Shown: piece by piece, positions 1 through 8,305 of the stretch
How positions within the stretch are numbered: position 1 is the stretch's first letter
Layout: every line of letters starts with the position of its first letter
Source: VXYL01 sp963665195
GTDB taxonomy: Bacteria > Pseudomonadota > Gammaproteobacteria > Pseudomonadales > Azotimanducaceae
DNA: 64,000 nt
NCBI GenBank assembly: GCA_963665195.1
Contig: OY762070.1
Span: 620,001 to 684,000 of the forward strand
Direction: 5' to 3'
Program-made: the position numbers and the translations under genes
The notes under the pieces: model-generated
Database searches by the model: none
What the model saw: only the letters and a program-made list of their open reading frames with translations
What the model was told of the DNA's origin: nothing

Positions 1-52
1 CTAGGTATGCGGGGCACGGAATGCGACCAGCGAATGCTCCTTCACCGGCCGT

Positions 53-400
53 CTACCAAGTCGGGCGTCGGCCATCCGCCCGCGACGCTGCCGCCTCCTC
101 CCCATCGCAGTCGAACGGATGGCGTTGCACGTTGCGGCCGTACTTGCGATGCATCCGGTAGATCAGCTCCTGCTGCTGCTCCGAGAGGCCGCAGGCCATG
201 GCTCGACGGTCGGCGCCGTACTGGATCAGCACCTGCCAAGTGCCGGAGCCGATCCACTCCGCATCGTCCGTTGTCTCCATGGCGAGAATGCCCTGCTTGC
301 CGCCGACTACCTCCGTCACGATCAGGTCCGGGTGCAACGCAAAGTCATCAAGGAGCTGCTTCACGAACACCCAGTCATGGTGGCGCACGGCCCACATGAA
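53..400 (-). pseudogene. 3' fragment of an ankyrin-repeat gene, cut off by an IS element
   Basis: This 114-codon open stretch encodes the C-terminal end of the ankyrin protein whose main part lies at 2042-4363. Its residues (HDWVFVKQLLDDF, then WQVLIQYGADRRAMACGL) match the end of the first ankyrin unit of that protein (DWMFVKQLLDEH, then WDVLIQYGADPRRMACGL). Removing the IS at 401-2049 and one copy of the TGAA duplication joins codons ending ADIF to MWAVRHHDWVF. That restores the same number of residues as the intact first unit. The fragment has no start signal of its own, and the ATG at 397 is an internal codon of the original gene. It ends at a TAG at 53-55. Bases 1-52 show nothing recognisable. 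Confidence 0.85.
397..400. repeat. Target-site duplication TGAA, left copy
   Basis: TGAA precedes the left IS end and recurs at 2050-2053 after the right IS end. Keeping one copy restores the ankyrin reading frame, which is the best evidence for the exact element borders. Confidence 0.85.
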
Positions 401-439
401 CCCTATTGATGCAAAAAAAGAGGCGACGGATGTTGATGT

Positions 440-1807
440 TCAGGCTAGCGCGGCGAGGTAGGAGGACATCTCCGCTTCCACTTCGGCGTTTGCATTCATC
501 GACAGGACGGGTTTGCGCTGCGGGCGGAGGAACCGTCCGGCCCGGACGACGAGGCGGCGGCGCATCGTGTGCATCTGCTCGAACGCCCAGAGCGCCGTGC
601 GCTTCGGGGTCGTGCCGCGCTGCGGCGGCCGGGACGCCATCTGCAGCTCCCGGGTCAGGTTGTGCGCCAGGATGGCGGCGAGGGTGTACAGCCGGTTGCC
701 GGCGAGCTTGCGCGTCGGGACGTACTCCATGCGGCACTGCGACTTCAGTTCCGCGAACACGGCCTCCTGCGAGCCGCGCCCGTCGTGGAACGCGACGACG
801 CTTTTCGCCCGCACGCGGCGGTTGGTCGCCACGACCTTGAACTCGAAGCCGTGGACGTGGGGCGCGAACAGGTCCAGCTGCACCGGTCCCTTGCGCTGCC
901 GGCGGGTTCGCGTCCGGACCACGACCAGGCGCCGCCGGCGGCCCCAGCTCTTCGGCTTCCAGGCGGGCTCGAAGAAGTCCCTCGCCCCGTCCATGCGGCG
1001 CCAGCGGCGGCGGCCCTCGACGAGCGACTTCAGTTCCGCGAACCGCTCGAACGGCACCGTCGCCGTGTACTCGACGCCCAGCGCGTCGAGCCGGCCGAGG
1101 ACGGCCTCGCCGAAGAACGCGCTGTCCATGCGCGACTCCAGCCGCGCACCCGGCAGCGCGGCGCGGACGTCCGCCAGGCAGCGCTGCATGAAGGCTTCCG
1201 CGCCGTTGGAGTCGTGCACGTTGCCCGGGCGGTGGCGCAGGTCGAACACCTGCCCGGTCTGCGCCACCGTCGCGAACAGCGGATAGTAGCTGCGCTGTCC
1301 CTTCCTGCGCTTGTTGAAGCCGACGGCCGTGCCTTCCGCGAAGCGCTTCGTGCCGAGCACCGAGCCGTCGAAGTCGAGCGTCATCCGCGCCGGGCCGAGC
1401 GCCGCGGCGCGGTCCAGCACCAGCCGCCGGTTCAGGGCGCGCACGTTGTCCGCGCTGCGCCCGTCGGCCCTGGCCAGCATGCGGCCCATCGTGGAGGCGT
1501 CCGGCAGGTGCCGCAGGCCCAGCGTCCGCCTGACCATTTCGTCGTCCCGGTAGTACCGCGCGTCGCGCAGCTCCCGGAAGCCCATGACCAGATGCACGAC
1601 CAGCAGCAGCGCCACCGCGTGCGGCGCGTAGACCGGACTGCCCGGCAGGTGGCGGAAGCAGCCGCGCAAGCGCTCCTTCAGCCCGAGCCGCGCGAACAGC
1701 CTCTGGTAGAGCACCAGGCCCGCGTGCGCCGTCAGCCGCTGGTCCTCGAACCGGATCTCGATGCGATCCGTCGCTTTACCCCGCACGCTCGCCTTGCTAC
1801 GCTTCAT
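440..1807 (-). CDS. IS1380-family DDE transposase
   Basis: The product is about 455 residues, the usual size for IS1380 transposases. The start at 1807 is chosen because AAGGAGG (minus strand, 1816-1822) lies 8 nt upstream; the open frame continues to 1912 without a better start. The central motif LDFDGSVLGTKRFAEG, followed by YYPLFATVAQTGQVFDLR and RPGNVHDSNGA, is typical of the family and carries the first catalytic Asp. RMDSAFFGEAVL supplies the second Asp. The C-terminal part contains the hydrolase-like KSVVAFHDGRGSQEAVFAELK with the expected Glu. It ends shortly before the left inverted repeat. No frameshift or internal stop is seen. Confidence 0.92.
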   Translation of the reverse strand: MKRSKASVRGKATDRIEIRFEDQRLTAHAGLVLYQRLFARLGLKERLRGCFRHLPGSPVYAPHAVALLLVVHLVMGFRELRDARYYRDDEMVRRTLGLRHLPDASTMGRMLARADGRSADNVRALNRRLVLDRAAALGPARMTLDFDGSVLGTKRFAEGTAVGFNKRRKGQRSYYPLFATVAQTGQVFDLRHRPGNVHDSNGAEAFMQRCLADVRAALPGARLESRMDSAFFGEAVLGRLDALGVEYTATVPFERFAELKSLVEGRRRWRRMDGARDFFEPAWKPKSWGRRRRLVVVRTRTRRQRKGPVQLDLFAPHVHGFEFKVVATNRRVRAKSVVAFHDGRGSQEAVFAELKSQCRMEYVPTRKLAGNRLYTLAAILAHNLTRELQMASRPPQRGTTPKRTALWAFEQMHTMRRRLVVRAGRFLRPQRKPVLSMNANAEVEAEMSSYLAALA

Positions 1808-1943
1808 GGCGGCGGCCTCCTTCCGATGAGTTTTTCGACGAACCGCATCGTAACAGAAGGGGGTCGCCGTCCAACCCCGCTCCTTGCGATTCGACGAACT
1901 ATCGAAGCGCAAAGACGCCGTGCCCCGCGAAACCGCGCTCCGC

Positions 1944-1967
1944 TTGACAACACCTACGGTGTGTCAA
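1944..1967. repeat. 24-bp imperfect inverted repeat near the right IS end
   Basis: The sequence runs TTGACA-ACACC-TACG-GTGT-GTCAA and can fold into a hairpin. It places a TTGACA-like hexamer on each strand, between the right IS end and the transposase start. A role in controlling the transposase is possible, but no good -10 box is seen at standard spacing. Confidence 0.4.
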
Positions 1968-2041
1968 ACCGGCAACCCGACTACAGCGCGAAACGCACGA
2001 AAAACCTGCAATACGACGAATACTCGCGCCTCAGTATGCCC

Positions 2042-4363
2042 TTAAGGGGTGAAGATGTCAGCCGCATCGTCTCGCCGCAGCGTATCCAACGTCGCGCCAC
2101 GCTCGATGAGCAGGTTGAAGGTGTGCAGGTTGGCCCGCACAACCGCTTCCCGAAGCCCTTGGGCAGACTGCGGATGGGCGCCCCGATCAAGCAGCAGTCG
2201 CGTGGCCCGATACGCGCCGCTCCCGGCCGCGGCGTTGAGAGCGGGCTGCAGCCGGTGCCGCTCGCCCGCCATTGCGTTCCGATCGAGCATGAATCCTACA
2301 ACCCGAGGCAGATCATAGGTCGCAGCCAGCTGCAGAAAGCGCGCCGGGTCTTCCGGCTCGACACCCGTGCCGAGGAGATCGAGCACGGCGTCTTCCCGCA
2401 TGTAGCCCAATGCATGTTCCAGCAGTGCCTTGGACCGCTCATCGCCAACTCCCCACGCATCCACGCAGGCGGCCATCTCCGCCCGGTTGGTGCCGATGAT
2501 CGGCCCGATGTCGAAGGTGGCGCAATCGGCGGAACTTGCTCGTAAACTAGGCGTCGGCGAGGCGTCTGCCGCGGCGGCGCTTCCGCAATCGTCCCGGTGG
2601 TTCTCCACTTCGCGCCAGAACCACTCGTGCATATGCGGCGCACACTCGACCTTCTGTTCGAGCAAGCCGCATGCCATCCTGCGCGGGTCCGCGCCGTACT
2701 GGATCAGCACGTCCCAGATTCCCCTGCCGGCCTGCGCATCCTCGTGGATGCCCGCCCACGCAAGGACGTGGTGCCCGCTGTGGGGGACTTCGTACGCGAT
2801 GGCGTTGGGATCGAGCCGGTGCTCATCGAGGAGTTGCTTGACGAACATCCAGTCGGTGCTCAAGACCGCCGACTTGAGCAATGTCGCGGCCTGTTCCGAG
2901 CTCAGGTCCTGAGGCCTTGCGCCGCGTTCCACCAGCAGGTGGAAGATATGCAGATGGCGGCGGCTTGCCGCGACCTCCAGGCTCTTCCACGAGTGGGCAT
3001 CGGCCCCGTGGTCGAGCAAGAGCCGCGCACTGCGATAGGCACCGCTGCCCGCTGCCACTTCGAGTGCCGGTTGCAGCGGCAGCCGTTGCGCGGGCGCGAC
3101 TGCCGCGTTCTGGCCGAGCATGAAGTCGACAACGCGGGGCAGGTCCGCGCCGGCCGCCTCCCGGAGGAACCGCGCCGGCTCCGTCGGCGCGACGCCCCGT
3201 TGAAGCAGGACGAGAGTGGCTTCCTCCCTCCCGCGGCCCGAAGCTCGTTGGAGTATCGCCATGGAACGTCGGTCATCGACGCCCCAAGCCTCGACGCATC
3301 TGACCATCTCCGCCAAGTTCGAGCCGTTGACTGGACCGATGTCGAGCCCATCGCAGCCGTGCTCGGCAGCAGCGGCGCCGGGGCCAGTCGCAGCGACGGT
3401 GGGCTCGTGCCGAGCGTGTACCGTCGCGCGTGCGTCCCGCGTTGCACGGGCCGCATTCCAGTTGCTGCGTGCGATCCGGTCTCTGATCCTCCGGTCCACC
3501 GACGGATCCGACGCAAGTTGCCGCAGTTCGCGAGCCGCTCGATCATCCGCTTGACCGGTGTTGGTCTCTGCCAAGCGAAGCAGGAGTCCCACGGCCTCGG
3601 GCGTCCAAGGCAGTCGCCGATTCGACAGCTGATGGAAAAACGTACCGGCGTGTTGCCGGTCGTGCAGGAAGAGGCCCTCCAAGGCCGGCGCTGCGGCAGG
3701 GTCGAGCATGTGCGTCAACGCGGAGGCGCTTCCCTCGTCCCCTCGCGTCGCCGATTCGAGCCACTGGGCCGCAACCTTGCGGAGCCGCCGCTCGTCGCGC
3801 CGACCAACGCGTACTGCCACCGAGTTGCTCCTCACCGCCGGCTCAGCCAACCACGCATCGTCCTCGGCCGAGGTGTACAGGGTCGGCACGCCGTTCATCT
3901 CCTCGACCTTCTCGGCGAACGCGACGAAGGGGTCGACCAGCGCCTCCCGGTGAAGCTCGACGTAGACCTCGTAGCGGCCCGGCCTGCGGAACGCATACCA
4001 TCTGTCGATCACTAGGGCGACCGTCACCTGCCCTTCGGACGCGAACGTATGCGAGTTGAAGTCCATCGGACAGTCGTCAACGCACGTTCTCGCGTCCTCC
4101 GAGGTCACATAGGTCGCGTTGCCCTGCGGATCCGTGACATGCACATTGACGTACATGTGCCCGAGGCTGTCCAGCGTGAGATAGGAGCCGCCGCCGGCGG
4201 CGTCCTTGACCAACAGGCGCGTCAGGATCGGCTCGCCCCGCGAAAGCACCCCGGTCTCCGCCGAAAGACGCAGCTCGACGCCATCGGCCCACGCGGGCGC
4301 CAGTCCCGAAACGGCCAGCAGGAGCAGGCCATACGCAAGATGGCCGAGACGGCGATCCGACAT
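2042..4363 (-). CDS. Secreted ankyrin-repeat protein with N-terminal Ig-like domain, truncated by IS insertion
   Basis: The start at 4363 is preceded by GAGGAGGG at 6-nt spacing and opens a Sec signal peptide ending near ALA-type site APAWA (residues 1-27). Residues about 30-150 look like a beta-sandwich domain (YVNVHVTDPQGNATYVTS, then RRPGRYEVYVELHRE). A helical stretch follows, then two tandem ankyrin units of about 250 residues that begin DIGPVNGSNLAEM and DIGPIIGTNRAEM. The IS at 401-2049 cuts the second unit; the last native residues are DDAADIF, then the IS supplies Thr-Pro and a stop. The remaining end is at 53-396. The gene lies 32 nt after the gene at 4396-5487. Ankyrin proteins are known among immunity proteins of polymorphic-toxin loci, so an immunity role is possible but not shown. 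Confidence 0.8.
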   Translation of the reverse strand: MSDRRLGHLAYGLLLLAVSGLAPAWADGVELRLSAETGVLSRGEPILTRLLVKDAAGGGSYLTLDSLGHMYVNVHVTDPQGNATYVTSEDARTCVDDCPMDFNSHTFASEGQVTVALVIDRWYAFRRPGRYEVYVELHREALVDPFVAFAEKVEEMNGVPTLYTSAEDDAWLAEPAVRSNSVAVRVGRRDERRLRKVAAQWLESATRGDEGSASALTHMLDPAAAPALEGLFLHDRQHAGTFFHQLSNRRLPWTPEAVGLLLRLAETNTGQADDRAARELRQLASDPSVDRRIRDRIARSNWNAARATRDARATVHARHEPTVAATGPGAAAAEHGCDGLDIGPVNGSNLAEMVRCVEAWGVDDRRSMAILQRASGRGREEATLVLLQRGVAPTEPARFLREAAGADLPRVVDFMLGQNAAVAPAQRLPLQPALEVAAGSGAYRSARLLLDHGADAHSWKSLEVAASRRHLHIFHLLVERGARPQDLSSEQAATLLKSAVLSTDWMFVKQLLDEHRLDPNAIAYEVPHSGHHVLAWAGIHEDAQAGRGIWDVLIQYGADPRRMACGLLEQKVECAPHMHEWFWREVENHRDDCGSAAAADASPTPSLRASSADCATFDIGPIIGTNRAEMAACVDAWGVGDERSKALLEHALGYMREDAVLDLLGTGVEPEDPARFLQLAATYDLPRVVGFMLDRNAMAGERHRLQPALNAAAGSGAYRATRLLLDRGAHPQSAQGLREAVVRANLHTFNLLIERGATLDTLRRDDAADIFTP
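2050..2053. repeat. Target-site duplication TGAA, right copy
   Basis: Partner of the TGAA at 397-400; it lies immediately outside the right IS end. Confidence 0.85.
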
Positions 4364-4395
4364 CAGTCGCCCTCCTCGGCCGCCGCGCATGCGTC

Positions 4396-5487
4396 TCAGA
4401 ACAGGCGTGCATCGCATCGCGGCAAGGTGGCTGCACGCTGCATCAAGGCTGCGATGTCCGTCGCGGCTTCGGGCCGGCTCACGACACCAGTACTCGGTGC
4501 CGCTCGTGGCGCCGAGACTACGAACGAGGCCACGTCGGAGGCGCGCCCGTAGAGGTCGCCGATGCCCATACGCAGTGAGTAGGTCCCCGGCTTGACCTGC
4601 GCGCCTTGGAACACTTCCCCCATGTCAAGCTCATCCGCAAATGTCATCTTGCCCCCGGCCTCCACACGGTAGATGTGTCTCCGCCCCGTAGCGAGGGTCG
4701 TGTTCACATAGTATGGCGTGTATGGATATCCGAACATACGCCCTTGCGCGAGGTCCTCTCGCCGCGTCACTATTCCGCGATATGGTGGCTGCGCTGGCCG
4801 GTGACACACGTAGAACGTCACCGGCTCCATGCTCTGATTCGAGATCGTCAGCAGCATGGGAGAAGGCCCCTCGGCAGGCACGGTCGGTCGAACGTCCGCG
4901 ACCAGTGTGAGGCTAGGGACATCCTTGATGCTCGGCACGTCGCCACGCTCAGGCTGCGGCAGGCTAGGCACATGCACGACGTCGAAAGTCTTCGTTGCCG
5001 TCAGTGGCTCGTTGGCTGCCAGGCTCAGGAACGTGACCTCCATCACGTAGCTGCCAGGGGCCACGGTGCGGCACTCCCCAATTTTGTAGCAGTCCTTGAA
5101 ATTGATGGCAGCGATGAACTCTATCGATGCGTTTGCGTCTACACGGTACGTCCGAAGCCGCATGCTCGTCGAGTAATGGCTGCTGGCGACATAGGCACCA
5201 AACAGCCTCCTTGAGAACCCTCCCGACGTGCTCCTGATCCAAACGCCATACGGCGGTTCCGTGTTTCGGTGCCGCCATGTGAACTCGTACGGTTCGCCGC
5301 TGCGATTGTCGAGAGTGACGCGCATCTCGAACGAGACGCTGTCGCTGACCACGTCGTCCATCTCGATGGCCACAGACGGTGCCGCCGGTAAACCAGCGCA
5401 GATGGGCCAGGTCGCCGCGAGCACTAGTGCCCCCAGCGCTCGCAGCGTGCGGGAGGCGTTGTTCACGTAAGCTAGGTGGCGACCCAT
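4396..5487 (-). CDS. Secreted protein with two tandem Ig-like (BsuPI/macroglobulin-like) domains, unknown function
   Basis: The predicted product is about 363 residues. The start at 5487 is chosen because it opens a signal peptide (hydrophobic ALGALVLAATWPICAG); the open frame further upstream reads through Rhs debris. The mature part contains two related domains. The first has MRVTLDNRSGEPYEFTWRH and ends VAPGSYVMEVTF; the second has MLLTISNQSMEPVTFYVCH and ends VKPGTYSLRMGI. The pattern of an early 'N-x-S-x-E-P' strand and a late 'PGxY' strand resembles intracellular proteinase inhibitor (BsuPI) and macroglobulin-like folds. This is a resemblance by eye only. It lies between Rhs debris and the ankyrin gene, 32 nt upstream of the latter, so the two are probably co-transcribed. 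It could be an immunity protein or an unrelated secreted protein. Confidence 0.75.
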   Translation of the reverse strand: MGRHLAYVNNASRTLRALGALVLAATWPICAGLPAAPSVAIEMDDVVSDSVSFEMRVTLDNRSGEPYEFTWRHRNTEPPYGVWIRSTSGGFSRRLFGAYVASSHYSTSMRLRTYRVDANASIEFIAAINFKDCYKIGECRTVAPGSYVMEVTFLSLAANEPLTATKTFDVVHVPSLPQPERGDVPSIKDVPSLTLVADVRPTVPAEGPSPMLLTISNQSMEPVTFYVCHRPAQPPYRGIVTRREDLAQGRMFGYPYTPYYVNTTLATGRRHIYRVEAGGKMTFADELDMGEVFQGAQVKPGTYSLRMGIGDLYGRASDVASFVVSAPRAAPSTGVVSRPEAATDIAALMQRAATLPRCDARLF

Positions 5488-5587
5488 TGCATCCTGCTGG
5501 CCCCCTGATGTAGGTAGGCAGGGGACCTCGACTTCCGACCGGTCCCGTGTTGGCCAGTGCGTGCTCCACGTCCTGCATTCACCATGA

Positions 5588-5925
5588 GGTTGTCCTCCTG
5601 CCCATTTCGCTGTCCTGCGGGACCTTGGTGCCGTCACGAGCGGCCAGTTCGTGCCGTACCAGGTTGCCGGCCGGATCGTAGCGCATCCGCGCCGCGACGC
5701 CACCGCGACAGACCTGCCGAGATCGGCGCGTAACCCCACGGGGCCGTTCCCCTTGGGGCACGGTCCGGCGTGGAGGATCGACTCCGGCGTGCCGAACGCC
5801 GCCGAGCGCAAGGCCGGCACGGGCACGCCGGTCCTGCGCCGGTCGCGACTGGCCCCGCGTCGAGCTCGCGCCAACCGTGCGCGTACTCGACGAGCGTCTC
5901 GCCGTGGCGAATCGTCATGCCGTGC
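5588..5925 (-). pseudogene. Decayed Rhs gene pieces (two segments, order scrambled)
   Basis: Bases 5588-5700 match 10,560-10,675 of the better-preserved Rhs gene (the segment encoding RMRYDAAGNLVRHELAA). Bases 5703-5925 match about 10,190-10,410, the end of the Rhs core (SAAFGTPES). Their order is reversed relative to the intact gene, so they derive from two events or two copies. Frames are broken by indels. Confidence 0.75.
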
Positions 5926-5927
5926 TG

Positions 5928-6656
5928 CTATTGGTCCTGAGAGACCTTGATTGCACCGTACTCGCCGCGCAAGCGGTCCAGCATCTGCCTCGCCTCCTCG
6001 CCCCACCAAAGGAGACCATCGTGTACTTCCGTCAGGCGGATGTCGCCGTTTCCATCTCGGTTGATCGTCAGAAGGTACATCTGCCCTGTCCGGATTACTC
6101 CGCCGACCTCCCAAATCATCCTCCCGTGTACCACCGCAATGTGGCGCCCGGGGTAACGCCCGAGGCTCTCTTCCACCAGCGCCATCAGGGCGCCCTCTTC
6201 ACGTCGCTTGGCATCCGAATACGTCTGCGCATCCATGCTGAGTCGGGACTCCTCCAGTTCATCGAGACGGCGTCGCGCCGCCTCGACTCGCCCCCTAAGC
6301 GAGTCCAGAATCTCCTCCCGCACTTCGTGCCGCGTCCTACTTTGGCCAGGAAAAGCGAGGATGTCGGCCGGGACAATGACGGAGAGATCGAGCGCCGATG
6401 GGTCTCCCTTGAAAAGCTCAGCTATCCGGAACCTGGCCGTCACATCCCGACTCCGGAACCATTCCTCCCCGACCACGTCGTCACAAACCGCCACGAACTC
6501 TCCCCAGGCCACGATGTCGTAGTGCTTCATGCGACGGTCGGCAAAGTACGTCGCATCCGGATCGGGGTGCATGATCTCGCTCTCGAATAGGTGGTTCGCT
6601 GAGGCAGAGAGCGAGGTACCGAGAAGGCAAAGAACAAGCGCCCGCCAGGGACGCAT
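5928..6656 (-). CDS. Secreted immunity-like protein, paralogue of the gene at 8306-9142
   Basis: The product is about 242 residues. The start at 6656 is chosen because it opens a signal peptide (RPWRALVLCLLGTSLSASA). The body shares a family pattern with the protein at 8306-9142: HYDIVAWGEFVAVCDD against YCDLVAIGRFTAVYDE, IVPADILAFPGQSR against IERNMLASPGDPQN, and a C-terminal LLWWGEEARQMLDRLR against PLFWGTEAEDLAAEFR. A charged helical region sits in the middle (residues about 110-160). It is flanked on both sides by Rhs debris. The position after an Rhs tip and the presence of paralogues suggest an immunity protein exported to the periplasm. No known immunity family was recognised. Confidence 0.7.
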   Translation of the reverse strand: MRPWRALVLCLLGTSLSASANHLFESEIMHPDPDATYFADRRMKHYDIVAWGEFVAVCDDVVGEEWFRSRDVTARFRIAELFKGDPSALDLSVIVPADILAFPGQSRTRHEVREEILDSLRGRVEAARRRLDELEESRLSMDAQTYSDAKRREEGALMALVEESLGRYPGRHIAVVHGRMIWEVGGVIRTGQMYLLTINRDGNGDIRLTEVHDGLLWWGEEARQMLDRLRGEYGAIKVSQDQ

Positions 6657-6914
6657 AACGACCCCGAAATGGACTTCTGCTCCACACTCCAGCGCATCTC
6701 TCCGGGAATCCATCAATGTGTCCTCCTCTCGCTGGTCGAACCTCGGTCTAGGCAGGAACGCTCCTTCGCTCTCTGACCATCAAGCGCCCAGTACGCTTGG
6801 TGGATGGCAAATCCTCCGTGGCATTCGTGGGCCTTCTCCTTCTTCAGCCGGCCGCGATGGCCTATTCTCAGGCTCTGTCGTCATCAAGGCCATCTCCATA
6901 CTCCCGGACTTCCC

Positions 6915-7100
6915 ACGGGTTCTCCTGGCCGTAGTTGCGGATGCTGCAGCTGTTTGGTGAGTCGACCAATTTCGTAGTCCTGCGCTACCGCGGTGCCGTC
7001 CAGCGCGGCGAGCTCGTGCCGCACCAGACTCCAGGCGGCATCGTAGCGCATCCGCGCCGCGACGCCGCCGCCGTACTGCGTCGCGCGACTTCGACATGAC
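6915..7100 (-). pseudogene. Decayed Rhs core fragment
   Basis: The sequence matches about 10,515-10,690 of the Rhs gene, including the stretch encoding RMRYDAA and VRHELAA. Several indels break the frame. Bases 6717-6914 upstream show nothing recognisable. Confidence 0.7.
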
Positions 7101-7129
7101 CGCGCGCCGAACGTCGTGCTGCTGGCGCT

Positions 7130-7325
7130 CAATCTGCCCTCATGTGCAGCGAGCCGTCTGGGCGGGACACGGCGACGATCCACCACCCGCTGCCAGATCC
7201 GGTCGAAGCGTCGTTCGAGGGCCGCCGCCGAGCGGTACGATGTCCGCGCCCTTCGAAGCGACCCGAGCGGATCGGCGCGTTGGTGGGATGCGCGGGGGCG
7301 AGCGCGGCACCGTTCACGTCCAGGC
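7130..7325 (-). pseudogene. Decayed Rhs fragment (N-terminal third)
   Basis: The sequence matches about 11,480-11,640 of the Rhs gene, with codons for IRSGRF and RRFDRI and then, after a 1-nt insertion, GSGWWIVAV. It is useful as a reference for the original frame at the frameshift of the main Rhs gene. Confidence 0.7.
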
Positions 7326-7562
7326 CTCGTCGAGCTTCCCCCCCTCATTGACTCGGATCCATCGTCGCCGTCAGGCCATCTTGGTGCTGTGTTGCTTGCG
7401 CAACCTCCATCCCCCTCAACCCTCCTGGATTCCCCGTACTGGGACCGGTTCAACCTGCTGCGACCGAAGCCGCCATAATGCACCCTGCTTGAGTTTCTTT
7501 GTTCTTCCATGCGCATAGCCCAAACAGGGCCCACACCGAGCAGTCGACCGTCATCCCCCGCC

Positions 7563-7700
7563 CATGTCGAAGACGTGCAAGACCACCGGGTTGCTCCGCA
7601 CGACCGGCTGCCTAAGCCAAGTCAGGTCCTCATCAGATGTCCAGAATCGTCACGCCATCTCGATCCGAGACCCTATCAGAAGAGCGCCAAATGCATCAAC
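7563..7700 (-). pseudogene. Ankyrin-gene remnant
   Basis: On the minus strand a short stretch reads LRQPVVRSNPVVLHVFDM, matching LREAVVRANLHTFNLLIE of the ankyrin gene at 2042-4363. It includes a stop codon upstream. Its place among Rhs debris suggests that ankyrin genes were duplicated as part of Rhs cassettes. Bases 7326-7562 show nothing recognisable. Confidence 0.5.
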
Positions 7701-7734
7701 AATGCCTGCCCGTGCATCTCCACCCCAGACCTGG

Positions 7735-8160
7735 TACCGAACCGGCTGGCACCGGACGCTTCCGTGTAGACGAGCTGGCCGCTGCCGCCGTCCTCGATGC
7801 GCTTGTCGAGCGCGAACTTCCAACCGGGGCCGAAGTCGCCGTGGTCCGCCATCGAGGAGTCGTATAACCGGCTGGCGACGATGGGCATGCGATCCACCCG
7901 CACTAGGTCGCGGCGCAGGAAGGTGAGGTTGCCGCGGGAGGTGTTGACGAAGTGGATCTGGACGCCGTCGCGCTGGTGCTGGCGGTTGGGGAACAGCGTC
8001 GCCACCCGCCGGCGGAAGGAAAGATCGTCTAGGAAGGCGGGGGTCTTGGCGTCCGCCACGGCGTGGAAGTCGGTGTCCGCGGTCGCGGCGTGGCGGTCGT
8101 GGCCTGCGCCGCCGCCAGAGACAGCAATATAGGCGGCCAGCGCGTCCGCTCGCAGCCTAC
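7735..8160 (-). pseudogene. Decayed Rhs N-terminal fragment
   Basis: About 130 codons remain open and match the N-terminus of the main Rhs gene closely (DTDFHAVADAKT, FPNRQHQRDGVQIHFVNTS, DFGPGWKFALDKRIEDGG). The signal-peptide region near 8110-8160 is degraded, and the reading frame leaves homology at about 7735. This is the 5' end of a second Rhs gene directly downstream of the immunity-like gene at 8306-9142. Confidence 0.75.
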
Positions 8161-8305
8161 TGCAAGCCCGGCATGGCCCAGTGTTGGGTCGGCGGCCTAC
8201 GCGGAGCACGAGCGCCTCGACCGGAGCGGCGCCGACACCGGATGCGACGGCGGCTGGATCGGGCGATCGGGCATTTGGGCGGGGCCGGCTCGCTTGGGGC
8301 CCAGC

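Larger units (their letters stand above)
401..2049 (-). mobile_element. IS1380-family insertion sequence, about 1.65 kb
   Basis: The borders come from the 4-bp TGAA duplication and from restoration of the ankyrin frame. The ends form an imperfect inverted repeat. The left end reads CCCTATTGATGCAAAA inward, and the right end read inward is CCCCTTAAGGGCATAC. Both share CCC at the tip, GCA at positions 11-13 and a GAGGCG motif at about 18-25. A single transposase gene fills the element. The size and CCC tips fit the IS1380 family, and the 4-bp duplication is compatible with it. The gene and both ends look intact, so the copy may still be active. Confidence 0.85.

Noticed and set aside
569..2545. 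A 658-codon plus-strand frame over the IS and the ankyrin gene
   Set aside because: It is antisense to the transposase and ankyrin genes, crosses the IS border, and encodes an Arg/Pro/Gln-rich sequence with no domain.
4396..6114. A 572-codon minus-strand gene starting at 6114
   Set aside because: Only the part from 5487 onwards looks like a protein. The upstream part reads through Rhs debris in a broken frame and overlaps the gene at 5928-6656.
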